Positions 1-10,016 are shown, counted from the first letter of the stretch. The stretch: DNA of 64,000 bases from JACJVV01 sp964581515 (GCA_964581515.1 CAZOOV010000008.1:1-64000); one strand, 5' to 3'. Translations and numbers: made by a program. The notes: generated by a model from the sequence alone, not told the origin.

Positions 1-172
1 CTACATCTAATACAAGTTCTTGTCTTACTTCATCAAGGAACGCTTCTGTCCCAATCCCAATCTCTTGAAGGATTAACTTATATTTCACAGGCTTTGAACC
101 GTATTGTATAACTTCTACATCTACAGGAACGCCTTCTGCTTCAATTGTGTATTTGTCTATTACTTCAAACAT
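1..172 (-). CDS. Type II/IV secretion system ATPase, N-terminal fragment (cut by window edge)
   Basis: Reading on the minus strand from ATG at 172, 57 codons stay open to the window edge. The fragment contains a pattern close to EIGIGTEAFLDEVRQEL, which resembles the N-terminal domain of archaeal GspE/TadA/VirB11-type ATPases that power archaella, pili and secretion. The Walker motifs would lie outside the window, so the family call rests on this short domain and on the pilin-like genes upstream in the same operon. It would supply ATP-driven assembly of those pilins at the cytoplasmic face of the membrane. Confidence 0.55.
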   Translation of the reverse strand, partial: MFEVIDKYTIEAEGVPVDVEVIQYGSKPVKYKLILQEIGIGTEAFLDEVRQELVLDV

Positions 173-295
173 TTTTTTGTTTTGATATCTTTTGTTTTTA
201 TTTCTTATTTAGTATTATGATTTTTTTATTTAATGGTTTTTATTTATCTTTTTATTTTAATTCTTTAATTTCTTTATATTGTTTTATTATCTTAT

Positions 296-868
296 TTATT
301 TCTCTATCTTCAATATTTCAATTCCACCTACTGGAAGATATTTTATCTCTACTAAACCATAATCAGCAAGTATCTGTATCCATTCTTCAGCAAGTCTTCT
401 GCTTATTTTGAATTCTGTTTGTATTTCAGATAGACTTATTTTACCTTTTTCTTCAACAGTTTTTACTATCAAATCAAAATCTGTGGTTATTACTTTTTCT
501 TTTTTTAATGAAGGGCTTGCTTTTTTTTCAGTGCTATTTTGTTTTGTTGTTGTTGCTTTCATACTCGTAGTTAGTTTTGAGTATATAGCGGAAATATCAC
601 TTTGTAATTTTGTTACTTCTTGCTCTTCTGAGTCTTTGATGATATCTTGATATAATGTATAAAGAGTATAATATGTGTCTTTTGCTTCATCAAGCTTTTT
701 CATGCTTATTAATTGATGTATCTTTATCTTAAGTTGCAAAAAATTCTTGATTTTGCTAATTTTTTCTTTTTTTCGGAGTATATCCTGTTGTATAGCTGCT
801 TGATTCTCTTGTCCTTGTGGTTGCACGGGACTCTTCTGTGTTGGAATGTTAGACCTATCAGTATCCAT
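296..868 (-). CDS. Winged-helix domain protein of the pilin operon
   Basis: 190 residues. The first 110 or so are charged and helical, probably coiled coil. The last 60 (FDLIVKTVEEKGKISLSEI onward, ending in a hydrophobic wing) look like a winged helix-turn-helix. It lies 124 nt upstream of the secretion ATPase start and 92 nt downstream of the last pilin-like gene. A box A-like CTATTTAAAG lies upstream of its ATG, so it may also have its own promoter. A regulator or an ATPase partner is plausible; DNA binding is inferred from fold only. Confidence 0.6.
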   Translation of the reverse strand: MDTDRSNIPTQKSPVQPQGQENQAAIQQDILRKKEKISKIKNFLQLKIKIHQLISMKKLDEAKDTYYTLYTLYQDIIKDSEEQEVTKLQSDISAIYSKLTTSMKATTTKQNSTEKKASPSLKKEKVITTDFDLIVKTVEEKGKISLSEIQTEFKISRRLAEEWIQILADYGLVEIKYLPVGGIEILKIEK

Positions 869-959
869 AACTATAACTCATATAGGCTTTCTTTAAATAG
901 ATATGTCTTTATCATAGAATAGTGAATCAATATAAACTTAATAATAGTTATATAAAGGA

Positions 960-1949
960 CTAAATGAACCTTATTTGAGATATTTTTTGTGTCTCATATC
1001 TTGGTATAATTACTTTTAATGCATATGGCTCAAAGTAAAAGTCATAGGATGATGCTATACTTTCTACATAAATATATGCAGTAACATTATAATTTCCTTC
1101 TAATGTTGTTATCTCTACTTTTTCATTATCAAGAGTAATATTTAGAAAACTTGTAGTATTGCCTGTATTATTGATAAGCCAGGTGTGAGATTCAGAATCA
1201 CTTAATGTATCAAATAATATCTTTTTGCTTTCTTCAGAGTCTTCGCTATTTATTAGTTCTGTTGGATAATCCATATCATTTATTGTTATGTTTAGGAAAT
1301 GGCTGTCAAATATTGCTGTAGGAGTAGAGCTGGCATAAATTCCTCTCATATCTTCAAAAGAATTAATTGTTATATTTATGCCTGGTATTTTTGCTGTATT
1401 ATCACCTGATTCATTATAATATATTATCAATCTTTGGCCTTCTCCTGTTAAAGTATTGCTTGCAGTCTTGTAAATGCTTATTCCATCTCCTTTGTATAAT
1501 GTAGGATTTTGGATTATAGCACTTGAATTGAAATACACACCATAAGCTGTTGCTGATATCAGGCTTTCTAGTTCAGCAAGATCACTTTCAAATTTTGCTG
1601 ATGTCTGACCGAATTCAATTAAAGATGTATTTATCATGATCCTATCCATATATTCATTTGGATATCCATCAATTATTTCAGGAGTGATATTAAGGCTCAT
1701 GTTATTGTTCACTAAATATATTTTTTTAACAGAATTTTCTACAGAATCTGCAAGTTCTATAACTCTTGTTGCAAGAGAGTTTATTATGACTTTATTGTCG
1801 CTTTCTTCCTGGGTTTGATATACAGTGACTGCATATAAAAGGAGTACTGTCATGAATAATGCAGTAGATGCTGCAAAAACTACTCCTTTCTTGTTAAGTT
1901 TTCTAATTTTGAGTTTTCTTTTAATTAATTGTTTATTTTGTCCAGGCAT
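960..1949 (-). CDS. Type IV pilin-like membrane-anchored protein
   Basis: 329 residues. A basic N-terminus (RKLNKKG) is followed at about residue 23 by one hydrophobic helix (VVFAASTALFMTVLLLYAV), the layout of a class III (type IV pilin-like) signal peptide with possible cleavage after KKG. The remainder is extracellular and rich in N-x-S/T sites, with no domain I recognise. The start overlaps the end of the upstream pilin-like gene by 17 nt, which supports translational coupling in one operon. Confidence 0.6.
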   Translation of the reverse strand: MPGQNKQLIKRKLKIRKLNKKGVVFAASTALFMTVLLLYAVTVYQTQEESDNKVIINSLATRVIELADSVENSVKKIYLVNNNMSLNITPEIIDGYPNEYMDRIMINTSLIEFGQTSAKFESDLAELESLISATAYGVYFNSSAIIQNPTLYKGDGISIYKTASNTLTGEGQRLIIYYNESGDNTAKIPGINITINSFEDMRGIYASSTPTAIFDSHFLNITINDMDYPTELINSEDSEESKKILFDTLSDSESHTWLINNTGNTTSFLNITLDNEKVEITTLEGNYNVTAYIYVESIASSYDFYFEPYALKVIIPRYETQKISQIRFI

Positions 1950-3045
1950 AATATCTTACTCTCACTATATTTATTATTTCATCAGATTTATTGATTGTAA
2001 CCATTCTTTCTCCAGAAGTTATGAAATTGTTAACAGATGAAACATCTGGCTGTTGTCCATTAGATATTATTATATTGTTGCTATCTTTCATTTGCACTAT
2101 CATTGCATATTGTTTAGGAAGGTAATTATCTATTGAGTTATTTATGCTTTTTATTGTCTTTGAAACAATAGGGTTGAAATCGTATTTTGCAATTATGATA
2201 TTTGGATTGATTGATTCTTTTGCATAAAGTTTGTTTATCTCTGTAGTACTAAGGGCTTTACTGAAAAATATTATATCATCAAGTTCCCCTTTAAAATAAC
2301 TTGTCAGTAATGAGGTTTGTTCACCAACCCCAATCAACATATCATTTGTTGAAGAAGGACTTTTTGGTGTTACAATGTTTAATTGTGCTGGTGTTGCAGT
2401 CTGGTTGTCGATATATATCTTTATAGAGTCTGTTGTACTCTTTTGGACTACTAATACAATTTGGTGCCATAAATTATCATTTGTTATTGTTTGTGATGAT
2501 GTCAATGTTTCGCTAGCCACTATTGCAACGACTTGACCTATGCTATCTATTTTAAGAGTTAATACTTCATCATCTATATCTCCTTTTGATATAAGGATAT
2601 CCTCATTATTTGATTCACGTTTAACCCATAAAGAGATTGAGAAATCATCATCTGCATCAAAGTTTAATTCTGGTGCGTTACTTACATTTACATATCCATT
2701 ACTTCCATCAAGAACTAATCTATGGTCATAATAATTATATGTGTTTGATATTATATATGCTGGTGCATTATATGTGCCATGGTTTAATCCTTTTGAATCC
2801 ATGACTGTATTGTTGAAAAAGAATTCATTTTCAAGGTAAAATGATTCAAGAAGATTAGTCTTTTGCATTAAATTCATGACATCAGATGCAGCTTCGCTTG
2901 GATGACCTAAAAACATCTTATTGTATGTTATCCTATTGAAATATGCATTGACAGAGATTATGACTATTATACTGAATAATATAGCTAATGTTGCGTCAAG
3001 AGAAAATACTGCTCCTCTTTTTGAACTTGTTTTTCTTCTTTTCAT
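1933..3045 (-). CDS. Pilin-like protein with LamG/concanavalin-like domain
   Basis: 370 residues. The N-terminus KTSSKRGAVFSLDATLAIL plus one hydrophobic helix resembles a class III signal peptide. Residues about 110-270 form a LamG-type jelly roll: VLDGSNGYVNV, then FSISLWVKR, then WHQIVLVV, then FKGELDDIIFFSKALS, the usual strand order of these domains. LamG domains bind glycans or proteins, so a surface adhesin or filament tip role is inferred. The ligand is unknown. Confidence 0.7.
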   Translation of the reverse strand: MKRRKTSSKRGAVFSLDATLAILFSIIVIISVNAYFNRITYNKMFLGHPSEAASDVMNLMQKTNLLESFYLENEFFFNNTVMDSKGLNHGTYNAPAYIISNTYNYYDHRLVLDGSNGYVNVSNAPELNFDADDDFSISLWVKRESNNEDILISKGDIDDEVLTLKIDSIGQVVAIVASETLTSSQTITNDNLWHQIVLVVQKSTTDSIKIYIDNQTATPAQLNIVTPKSPSSTNDMLIGVGEQTSLLTSYFKGELDDIIFFSKALSTTEINKLYAKESINPNIIIAKYDFNPIVSKTIKSINNSIDNYLPKQYAMIVQMKDSNNIIISNGQQPDVSSVNNFITSGERMVTINKSDEIINIVRVRYYAWTK

Positions 3046-3112
3046 CTTATTATTTATTTTTTAATTATCTTAAAATTATTTTTTTAATTATGTAATTCTG
3101 TTATATCATAAA

Positions 3113-3661
3113 TTAGTATATTGTGAATTCAAATGTATTAATCTCTTCATCAAGGAGGATTTTTCTTGATATTGTTACTGAAAGATTTTCTTCTGGTGGA
3201 TTACCAATTGTGTAAATTGCATTTGACTGTTTGTCTCTTATCTTGATATAATATTCATATCTTTCAAGTCTTAACATGGATTTTATATCATCACTCCTGT
3301 CATAAGGTGTATTGTGCATTGCAACGAAAGTATCCCATTTCTGTTTTGATAAGACATTATTATCACTAGCAAGACCTATTGTGAAATTAGAAGATTGCCA
3401 TACTGTACTATCTAGTTCCCATCTGACAGGATTACCTGGTGTTTGTGTCATTATTGCACTGAGGTCTCTTGCTAATCTAAGTTTTGTTTCTTGTTCTTGA
3501 TCCAATTGTATTCTTGCACTTGCTTTGAACCATATCAATGTTATCATGGTAAGTATTACTATGAATACAATGAATCCAAAAAGGAAATCATATATTACAA
3601 TCTGTCCTTTCTTGTTCAATCTTTTTCTTTTATCCAAGTATTTTCTTAGTACTGATTTCAT
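3113..3661 (-). CDS. Short pilin-like protein
   Basis: 182 residues. The N-terminus has KKG followed by QIVIYDF and a hydrophobic helix, the class III prepilin pattern (basic residues, G then Q, a hydrophobic helix that becomes the filament core). It has no LamG domain and is the smallest pilin-like member of the operon, so it could be the major or a core pilin. That role is inference from size and order only. Confidence 0.65.
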   Translation of the reverse strand: MKSVLRKYLDKRKRLNKKGQIVIYDFLFGFIVFIVILTMITLIWFKASARIQLDQEQETKLRLARDLSAIMTQTPGNPVRWELDSTVWQSSNFTIGLASDNNVLSKQKWDTFVAMHNTPYDRSDDIKSMLRLERYEYYIKIRDKQSNAIYTIGNPPEENLSVTISRKILLDEEINTFEFTIY

Positions 3662-3699
3662 TTTGTATTAATTTTATATTATAATGTTATTATATGTCT

Positions 3700-4797
3700 T
3701 TATCTTATGTAATTATCTCCTTGTTCTATTACATAATTGAAATAAGAATCATATAATCTTTTGACTTCTTCTTGTGTAAGTGCTCTGTTGTAAATACGGA
3801 CATCGTCAATCATTCCGTCTATATCTTCATTTTTTCCATTAAGGCTACCAATATAGAAATATTTCCCATATGAGTTTGTATTATAATCAAAATAATTTCC
3901 TCCTGTGTCTTCTTCTGAAGATATTAAGTTTCCATTATGATATAGTCCTGCATGTGTTTGATTGATGCTAAGCGTTAACATATGCCATTGTCCATCATTT
4001 ATTCCTCCTGTAATAGTATTTTGACTTATCATATTTGAGTTGCTACCATAACCTGCTGATATATGATTACTGGTGCCCTGGAAACCTAGGAAGAAATTGC
4101 TATCTCCAGTGGACTCATAATAACCAAATGCAGAATTACCTGTAAGTGTATTAAAATTGACCCAATAACTTATTGTGGCTTCTTGGCTTTTATGATAATA
4201 ACTTGTTTCTATTACATCATCATTTCCATCAAAAGAACATGATTTTTTTCTGAAACCATCATAACCACAATTAGCGCCATTTTTTAATTCTCCTGTATAA
4301 TGGAAATCAGAATTGTCAATAGCATATGTGTTTGATTTATTCTTATCCATCCTGAAATTGGCTACTAGGCCTTCTTCTAAAACAGAATCTCTTACTTCAA
4401 CTTCTCCGTCAACATTTGCAAATGTAATACTAACATGAGGTGGGATTGTAAATGAAGTATTATATCCATTTGTGACATTATATGGAGAATAACTGCAATA
4501 ATGTGTTCTGTTCTCATCATTAGTTTGTTTCCATATCATAATTTGTCTTGTTTGACCTAATATAGTTGTATTAAATTCTATCTTGTCTGTAAGTTTTCCA
4601 CCATGCCCCATTGAGGCTGCGTTTGATATTAGGCTTGAAATCTTTTCACATGGCACTTTCAATTCAAGTGCATCTTTATATCTGAATGTATCTGCTCTTC
4701 TTGCATTGGCTATAAAGATGACTCCTATAAATATTATTAAGATTAGACCTGTGGTCATCAAGAATTCCATACTTACTTGGGATTTTCTTCTTTTCAT
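3700..4797 (-). CDS. Class III signal peptide pilin-like protein with LamG domain
   Basis: 365 residues. It starts MKRRKSQVSMEF, a very typical archaeal class III prepilin cleavage context, followed by a hydrophobic helix. Residues about 150-350 are LamG-like: SFDGNDDVIET, ATISYWVNF, WHMLTLSI, IDGMIDDVRIYNRAL near the end. The Ile-Asp-Asp-Val-Arg-Ile-Tyr-Asn-Arg-Ala signature is characteristic of concanavalin-like LamG_3 domains. Likely exported and assembled at the cell surface through the operon's ATPase. Confidence 0.75.
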   Translation of the reverse strand: MKRRKSQVSMEFLMTTGLILIIFIGVIFIANARRADTFRYKDALELKVPCEKISSLISNAASMGHGGKLTDKIEFNTTILGQTRQIMIWKQTNDENRTHYCSYSPYNVTNGYNTSFTIPPHVSITFANVDGEVEVRDSVLEEGLVANFRMDKNKSNTYAIDNSDFHYTGELKNGANCGYDGFRKKSCSFDGNDDVIETSYYHKSQEATISYWVNFNTLTGNSAFGYYESTGDSNFFLGFQGTSNHISAGYGSNSNMISQNTITGGINDGQWHMLTLSINQTHAGLYHNGNLISSEEDTGGNYFDYNTNSYGKYFYIGSLNGKNEDIDGMIDDVRIYNRALTQEEVKRLYDSYFNYVIEQGDNYIR

Positions 4798-4821
4798 TTT
4801 CTAAAAATTTAGCTATATTGT

Positions 4822-5889
4822 TTATTCTCCAATAGATCTTCCTATTGTATGAAGCTTGTCTATCTCGTCTGCAATAAGAGCGCGATTATATATCATTACT
4901 TCATCTATACTACCATTAAAATAGTTAGTTACTGGTCCATCTGTCTTTCCAATCATTACATCTTGATTCGGATAGCTATCCATGAGTCCTGTTTGTGCAT
5001 ATGTTTCATCTTTGATTCCATCTAGATACAATGTTATATTCTTACCGTCATATATTACTGCAACGTGATGCCAATAGTCTTCTAAGATGTTTCTTGTTCC
5101 TGAAAACGTTAAAGCTCCAGCACCGAATTTACTCTTAAATTCAATATTTTCTCCATTGGTTCTCAATTCCCATTGTACATTAGTGCTATCGCTCTTTGTA
5201 ATTATTGCTTGATTCGTAAGTGTTTTGTCATTTGTCTTGATCCATGCAACTATACTAAGTTGTTTTGTTATATCAAAGGAAGCATCGTTTCCGCAATTTA
5301 TGAAATCTCCATCTCCATCATATGTGCATCCTTTTCCTACATAACCACTATTATTACAATCTGCATTATCTACAAGTGTTGCATCAGCTATCTTGCCGGT
5401 TCCTTCTTGGATATTATTTGTAGAAGTATTTTTTTGTTCAAAATTATAGTATGCAATAAGGCCTTTTGTGAAGTTTTTCAAACCAAGAGGCATTACAGAA
5501 ACATAACCGTTGTCTTCTGCTCTTACGATAACAAATCTTTTTCCTTTACTTGTTTCTAATAACCCAAAAACTGGGACAGTTGTAGGAAAATGCATGTCAG
5601 AAAGTCGGCCTTTCTCATTGGATACGAGCACTATTTCTTTGTATGATGCATGTGCTTGTACAATTGTTTTAGGCATTTCGATAATAATTACTTTTGAAGT
5701 GCCAGGCCCTACTGCTCCTACTTTATTGACAGCTAGGCTTATACTTTTTGCAGTGTCGCTTAGCTCATTGTTCGAGACATATGAACTGACTTGACTTGTT
5801 GAATAGAATATAATAGTACTTAAGATTCCGAGAAATAATGTTAACAGAATTACATACTCGAAAGAGGCCTGTGCCTTCTTATCTTTCAT
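4822..5889 (-). CDS. Class III signal peptide pilin-like protein with LamG domain
   Basis: About 355 residues from the ATG at 5889. I prefer this start over a longer upstream reading because AGGGG precedes it at RBS distance and the protein then begins MKDKKAQASFEY, an ideal class III prepilin motif with cleavage after the Ala. A hydrophobic helix follows. Residues about 180-345 are LamG-like (TYDGDGDFINC, LSIVAWIKT, WHHVAVIYDGKN, GSIDEVMIYNRAL). It directly follows the HerA-like gene and is the first pilin of the operon. Confidence 0.75.
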   Translation of the reverse strand: MKDKKAQASFEYVILLTLFLGILSTIIFYSTSQVSSYVSNNELSDTAKSISLAVNKVGAVGPGTSKVIIIEMPKTIVQAHASYKEIVLVSNEKGRLSDMHFPTTVPVFGLLETSKGKRFVIVRAEDNGYVSVMPLGLKNFTKGLIAYYNFEQKNTSTNNIQEGTGKIADATLVDNADCNNSGYVGKGCTYDGDGDFINCGNDASFDITKQLSIVAWIKTNDKTLTNQAIITKSDSTNVQWELRTNGENIEFKSKFGAGALTFSGTRNILEDYWHHVAVIYDGKNITLYLDGIKDETYAQTGLMDSYPNQDVMIGKTDGPVTNYFNGSIDEVMIYNRALIADEIDKLHTIGRSIGE

Positions 5890-5931
5890 ATTTCCCCTTT
5901 TTTTTGATATAATTGACAATTTGTTAAGATT

Positions 5932-7479
5932 CTATTGGAATTGAACACCTGTGAAATCTTTTTTCACTTCATTTGTATCTTCCAGTTCAGTTTTTGTCAA
6001 ATCTGGAAAAAATGGTATTTTTACAGGTGTAGCAAATTTAGTGAAGTTGCTAGTTATAAGTGCTTCGCCTTTGTCTAATGAGGCTATATTCCTATTGTCT
6101 GAAGTCAAATCCTGTGCTGCACTGTCTATAATGGCTTGTCTTTCAGATGCCATTTCAATACCAAGGATTATTTTTGTGTTCATGTTTGCTAGAATCTCTT
6201 TTGGAATCAATGATGGAAGTTGTGTAATAGCACATATACCCATCTTGAATTTTCTTCCTTCTTTTGCTATGCTTGAGAATACGTTCCCACCACGTTCAAG
6301 TACTTCTTTTCCTAATACACGAGGGGCTTCTTCAAGTATCACTGAAATGACTGGTTTTTCCGGCAAAGTGCCTTGCCTCTTGTATCTTCTGTATCTATTG
6401 AATATTTCAGTTGTTATCATGCTTCCTATAAGTATCTCAAGATTGCCGCTGAAATTTGATGTGTCTATTATTACAACTTTGGAATTTTCAAGATCATCAC
6501 ATATGTCTGAAATTGTAGAAGCTCCTTTGTTTTCATCAAATATGCCATTGCAGATTATATCTGTATCTTTCACATTGATACTTAACAATGTCATCAGCTT
6601 CCTTTTGAGTACATTTAATGTTCCTTCATGAATGATAGGTCTACCATTTACAGTTATTTCTTCTCCAATCATTATCTGCTTAATCCAATTTTCATTGAAT
6701 TTCTTAAAATAAGTATAGATTGCATCATTCTGTGCATCTGTGAGGTTCATTGCACCACTAAAATGATTAGGCTTGATTTTTGATAGGTTTATTGCCAATG
6801 TTCTTGCTCCTTGTGGAACATTAAATGGAGTATAATAAACAACTTTGTCTTTGTTAGGATGATCTTTCAGACCGAGTTTATTTCTTCCAAAGTATTCATC
6901 ATGCGGATCAAGCACAAGGATGCCTGAATAATCATGTTTTAGAATATTCCATAATATGCATGATGTCAGATTACTCTTTCCTCTTCCTGTTGTTGCTGCT
7001 ACTAATATATGGTGGCTTAGTACATCTTTTCCATCTAAGAACAGATCAGAATCTATGACTTGGGAGCCTGAACGAAGTTTTCCTATATATAATGGGTTGT
7101 CAGGCATTGTAAGGAAATCTATGTCTTCTTTTGCTAATGTCTTGATTTCAGAAAAAAAGTCTGCTAAGCGTTTATTCAATTTTGTCTTGCCTTTTTCTAT
7201 AGCAAGTACGCTTTTTAGTTCAGCAATAGTATAATACCTTAAATTTTCATCCATCAGTTGTATATCAGCATCCTCTTCAATCTTCATGCCAGAAATATAT
7301 TCTATATTGCTTTGTGATACCTGGCTACCATGCTTCAAGTCAACAACTTGGAGTATTATCTTGAATTGTTCATTTTCGCAGATGACTAATTGACCTATCT
7401 CTAAAGCTTCACCTTTTTTTTGCCTCATGAACAGGCTGTCAAAGCTGCCTCCAATTATCTGCCCCTTTATATTGCCCAT
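5932..7479 (-). CDS. HerA-family hexameric ATPase (FtsK/HerA superfamily)
   Basis: 515 residues. Residues 1-80 fit a HAS-barrel; Walker A AATTGRGKSN is at 161-170; LDPHDEYFG follows at about 190; the Walker B region is VILEEAP at 380-386; a QLPS-containing sensor region is near 430. These are hallmarks of HerA (DUF87). HerA usually pumps DNA for end resection with NurA, but no nurA is adjacent and this copy heads a pilin operon. A role in protein or DNA transport through the surface apparatus is therefore possible (inference). The start ATG at 7479 sits about 26 nt from a box A. Confidence 0.8.
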   Translation of the reverse strand: MGNIKGQIIGGSFDSLFMRQKKGEALEIGQLVICENEQFKIILQVVDLKHGSQVSQSNIEYISGMKIEEDADIQLMDENLRYYTIAELKSVLAIEKGKTKLNKRLADFFSEIKTLAKEDIDFLTMPDNPLYIGKLRSGSQVIDSDLFLDGKDVLSHHILVAATTGRGKSNLTSCILWNILKHDYSGILVLDPHDEYFGRNKLGLKDHPNKDKVVYYTPFNVPQGARTLAINLSKIKPNHFSGAMNLTDAQNDAIYTYFKKFNENWIKQIMIGEEITVNGRPIIHEGTLNVLKRKLMTLLSINVKDTDIICNGIFDENKGASTISDICDDLENSKVVIIDTSNFSGNLEILIGSMITTEIFNRYRRYKRQGTLPEKPVISVILEEAPRVLGKEVLERGGNVFSSIAKEGRKFKMGICAITQLPSLIPKEILANMNTKIILGIEMASERQAIIDSAAQDLTSDNRNIASLDKGEALITSNFTKFATPVKIPFFPDLTKTELEDTNEVKKDFTGVQFQ

Positions 7480-7497
7480 TCTTAACTCAGAAGGGTG

Positions 7498-7513
7498 TTT
7501 TTATATAAATATT
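7498..7513 (-). promoter_or_regulatory. Box A promoter of the HerA-pilin operon
   Basis: On the minus strand the sequence reads AATATTTATATAAA, an archaeal TATA box centred about 26 nt upstream of the HerA-like ATG. That spacing implies a leaderless or nearly leaderless mRNA. No similarly strong box A is seen between the following genes, which are tightly spaced. Confidence 0.55.
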
Positions 7514-7599
7514 TCTCTGTTCTAACTCCATTTTCTTTGATATTGCATCTAACCTAAAACATGAAAATCTTTATATATAACCTCTTATTGAATATATAC

Positions 7600-9081
7600 A
7601 TGGTGGATGAAATGAAAAAGCCTTTAATAGTGATGTTTACCAGTATTCTTCTTATTCTTATATTATCTTCATTTAGCTTGGCAGAAGATGATGTCTTTGT
7701 AAAAGTACTGCCAGTGGATGATGAAATATCTCAACTTGAAGAAGCTTCATTCAATATTAGCATAGTAAATACCAAGAATTATACTGATACTTTCTCTTTT
7801 TATTCACCTAACATTGATCTTTGGAGTATTAAGTTTAATCCTAGCTCTCTGAAGTTGCATCCTGCGGATGATGGCAATATATTGCTTCGTGCTAAACCAA
7901 AAGAAGTAATTATTCCAGGAAGAGAATATGGAATCCAGCTCAATATCAGAAGTGATAAGGATTCAGGTTTGCAGAAAGTATATGCTTTTGTTAATGTAAT
8001 GTCACAAGAGCAGATAGATGCAAAGTATACTCCTATCATTTTGATGAATGTCAGTGAAATTGGAAAATTAGATCCTACACTAGCGTCAACTTTTACTATA
8101 GATTTAGAAAATAAGAATGTAAGGAATATCGATAAGCTTAAAATAAAACTTAGTAGTGATGTATTTGATGAGGAAATCTTTACTGATTTGGAACCTTTAC
8201 AGCAGAAGATAGTTCAATTCACTCTATCAATGCCTGATTCTACTTTGCCTCAGGAAGATAACTTGATAATAGCATTATGGATTGATAATATGACTATATT
8301 ATCTGAGTCAGTGGATTATGAAGTGATTGGTATTGAAAAGCAAGATTATGAGGCTGAGTTTACACATTCACTCATGCTTACAAAGCATGATGTTGTTGTA
8401 ATGAATCAGGGAAATCTTGAAGTAGATGGCAAGTATAGGGTATCAACAAATTTATTGAATTATTTCTTCATAAGAGGTGATGCTAGTTCAAGGTTTGAAT
8501 TCTTTGATGGAAAAATGTACAAGCTTTTCCATCAACAATTGCAACCTGGAGAAAGTTATAGCCTTACAGTTGTTGTTTCTTATAGGCCAATAGTTTATCT
8601 TATAATTGCTCTTGTTGTGTTAATAACATTATATTATCTTCTTAGAAGTCCATTGGTCGTAAGGAAATCTGTATCAAGCATAAAGACTAAAGAAGGATCA
8701 TTATCTGAACTTAAGGTTCTATTGCATATTAAGAATAGGACTAAGAGAAATTATGAAGATTTGATTGTACTTGATAGAATACCTAAGATTACTGAAATAG
8801 GTAAAGAATTTGAAATTGGAACAATCAGACCAACAAAGATAATGACCCATGAGAAGAAAGGTACAATCGCTAAATGGGAAATGAATTCTCTTGACAGTTA
8901 TGAGGAAAGAGTTATTGCATATAAATTATATAGCAATTTGAATATCCTTGGTGGACTTACACTTCCAATAGCGCTTCTTAAGTATAGGATACGTGGCAAG
9001 GAAAAGAAAGCAAGTTCTAATAAGATTAAGCTTGTCATCCAAAACTTTAAAGGAGATAAAAAAGACACTAAAGAAGATTAG
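7600..9081 (+). CDS. Secreted, C-terminally anchored protein with cytoplasmic tail
   Basis: About 493 residues. A signal peptide (hydrophobic stretch ending SSFSLA) is followed by an approximately 310-residue extracellular beta-rich region with N-x-S/T sites and fibronectin/Ig-like strands, a membrane helix (VYLIIALVVLITLYYLL) at about residue 330, and a 140-residue basic cytoplasmic domain. A box A (TTATATATAA at 7571-7580) places transcription start near 7600, so I chose that ATG; ATG 7612, preceded by GGTGG, is a good alternative. Divergent from the pilin operon. Function unknown. Confidence 0.6.
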   Translation: MVDEMKKPLIVMFTSILLILILSSFSLAEDDVFVKVLPVDDEISQLEEASFNISIVNTKNYTDTFSFYSPNIDLWSIKFNPSSLKLHPADDGNILLRAKPKEVIIPGREYGIQLNIRSDKDSGLQKVYAFVNVMSQEQIDAKYTPIILMNVSEIGKLDPTLASTFTIDLENKNVRNIDKLKIKLSSDVFDEEIFTDLEPLQQKIVQFTLSMPDSTLPQEDNLIIALWIDNMTILSESVDYEVIGIEKQDYEAEFTHSLMLTKHDVVVMNQGNLEVDGKYRVSTNLLNYFFIRGDASSRFEFFDGKMYKLFHQQLQPGESYSLTVVVSYRPIVYLIIALVVLITLYYLLRSPLVVRKSVSSIKTKEGSLSELKVLLHIKNRTKRNYEDLIVLDRIPKITEIGKEFEIGTIRPTKIMTHEKKGTIAKWEMNSLDSYEERVIAYKLYSNLNILGGLTLPIALLKYRIRGKEKKASSNKIKLVIQNFKGDKKDTKED

Positions 9082-9123
9082 ATTTATTCTAAGTATTTTA
9101 ATTTAATTTCTAATTAGTAAAAT

Positions 9124-9954
9124 TTAAATTAATAAGATTGGTTCTGAACTTTTATATTTTTCAAAACTTCTATCTGTTCTTGATAATATTCTGCAATTAG
9201 ATCCTTTTTTAAGAAAATATACTTTAATGGGATTTTTAGCTAAATATTCACATATCTGTTGTCCTATATTTGATTTGTAATATTGCATTTGATGCTTTAC
9301 ATCACTCAATATTCTTGCAAGATCAGAATCAACAGTTAAGATTGCACTACCCTGATTATCGTGGATTGAATAATATATGGCTGTTGCGACTATCTGTTCG
9401 TCTGTATGGTTGTCTTGAGTTAGTTTTATAGAACGATTCTCATATCTTATGCTATAATCTCGTTTTGACCAACACTTAGTAGCAATATCTATTACTTCTC
9501 TTTCTATATAGTCATATAATGCTTTATCTTCAGGTTTGAGTATTTTTCTTCTTGCTTTTCTATGAATCTCACAATATTTCATTGCTATGCCTTCAAGTAA
9601 TTCTTTAGTAGGGTAGTAGCCGTTATTATTGGGGTTTATCTCTTTATGTTTTATCATCTCTTTACCAGTTTGATTCATATCTCTTAGTTTTCTTCTAATA
9701 ACTTCTCTGAAATATCTTAGTTCTTCAACAACACCTGAAACAAAGTGAGTGTTTGGCATCTCTATACAGTCATAGAATTGATGTGATGATATTTTTACTT
9801 TTTCTAATTCATCTTGGTCTAATTGGCAGAATGTTTTTGCTCCAAAAACAAGATCCTTATACCAAGAACATGTATCTCTATTGACTCCACCTGTATCAAG
9901 AAGTATGAATCCTTCTGTTTCTATTATGTTTTGAAGGCTGTGTTCGTTCAACAT
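9124..9954 (-). CDS. PIN-like domain protein
   Basis: 276 residues. An early FILLDTGGVNRD and a later acidic block, TDEQIVATAIYYSI then AILTVDSDLARIL, match the spacing of PIN-domain active sites (conserved Asp near the start, Asp/Glu in the middle, T-x-D-x-D late). PIN proteins are Mg-dependent ribonucleases, for example in VapC toxins and rRNA processing. The insert between motifs is long for a VapC and no antitoxin-like gene is adjacent, so I do not call it a toxin. Confidence 0.5.
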   Translation of the reverse strand: MLNEHSLQNIIETEGFILLDTGGVNRDTCSWYKDLVFGAKTFCQLDQDELEKVKISSHQFYDCIEMPNTHFVSGVVEELRYFREVIRRKLRDMNQTGKEMIKHKEINPNNNGYYPTKELLEGIAMKYCEIHRKARRKILKPEDKALYDYIEREVIDIATKCWSKRDYSIRYENRSIKLTQDNHTDEQIVATAIYYSIHDNQGSAILTVDSDLARILSDVKHQMQYYKSNIGQQICEYLAKNPIKVYFLKKGSNCRILSRTDRSFEKYKSSEPILLI

Positions 9955-10016
9955 TATCGCCAGATAATGGTGTTCTTAGGGGTTATATAAATATTACCTA
10001 GGAAATATTTATGGGA

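Noticed and set aside
9124..9954. VapC-type toxin
   Set aside because: PIN-like motifs are present but the protein is about twice VapC length and has no small antitoxin gene beside it.
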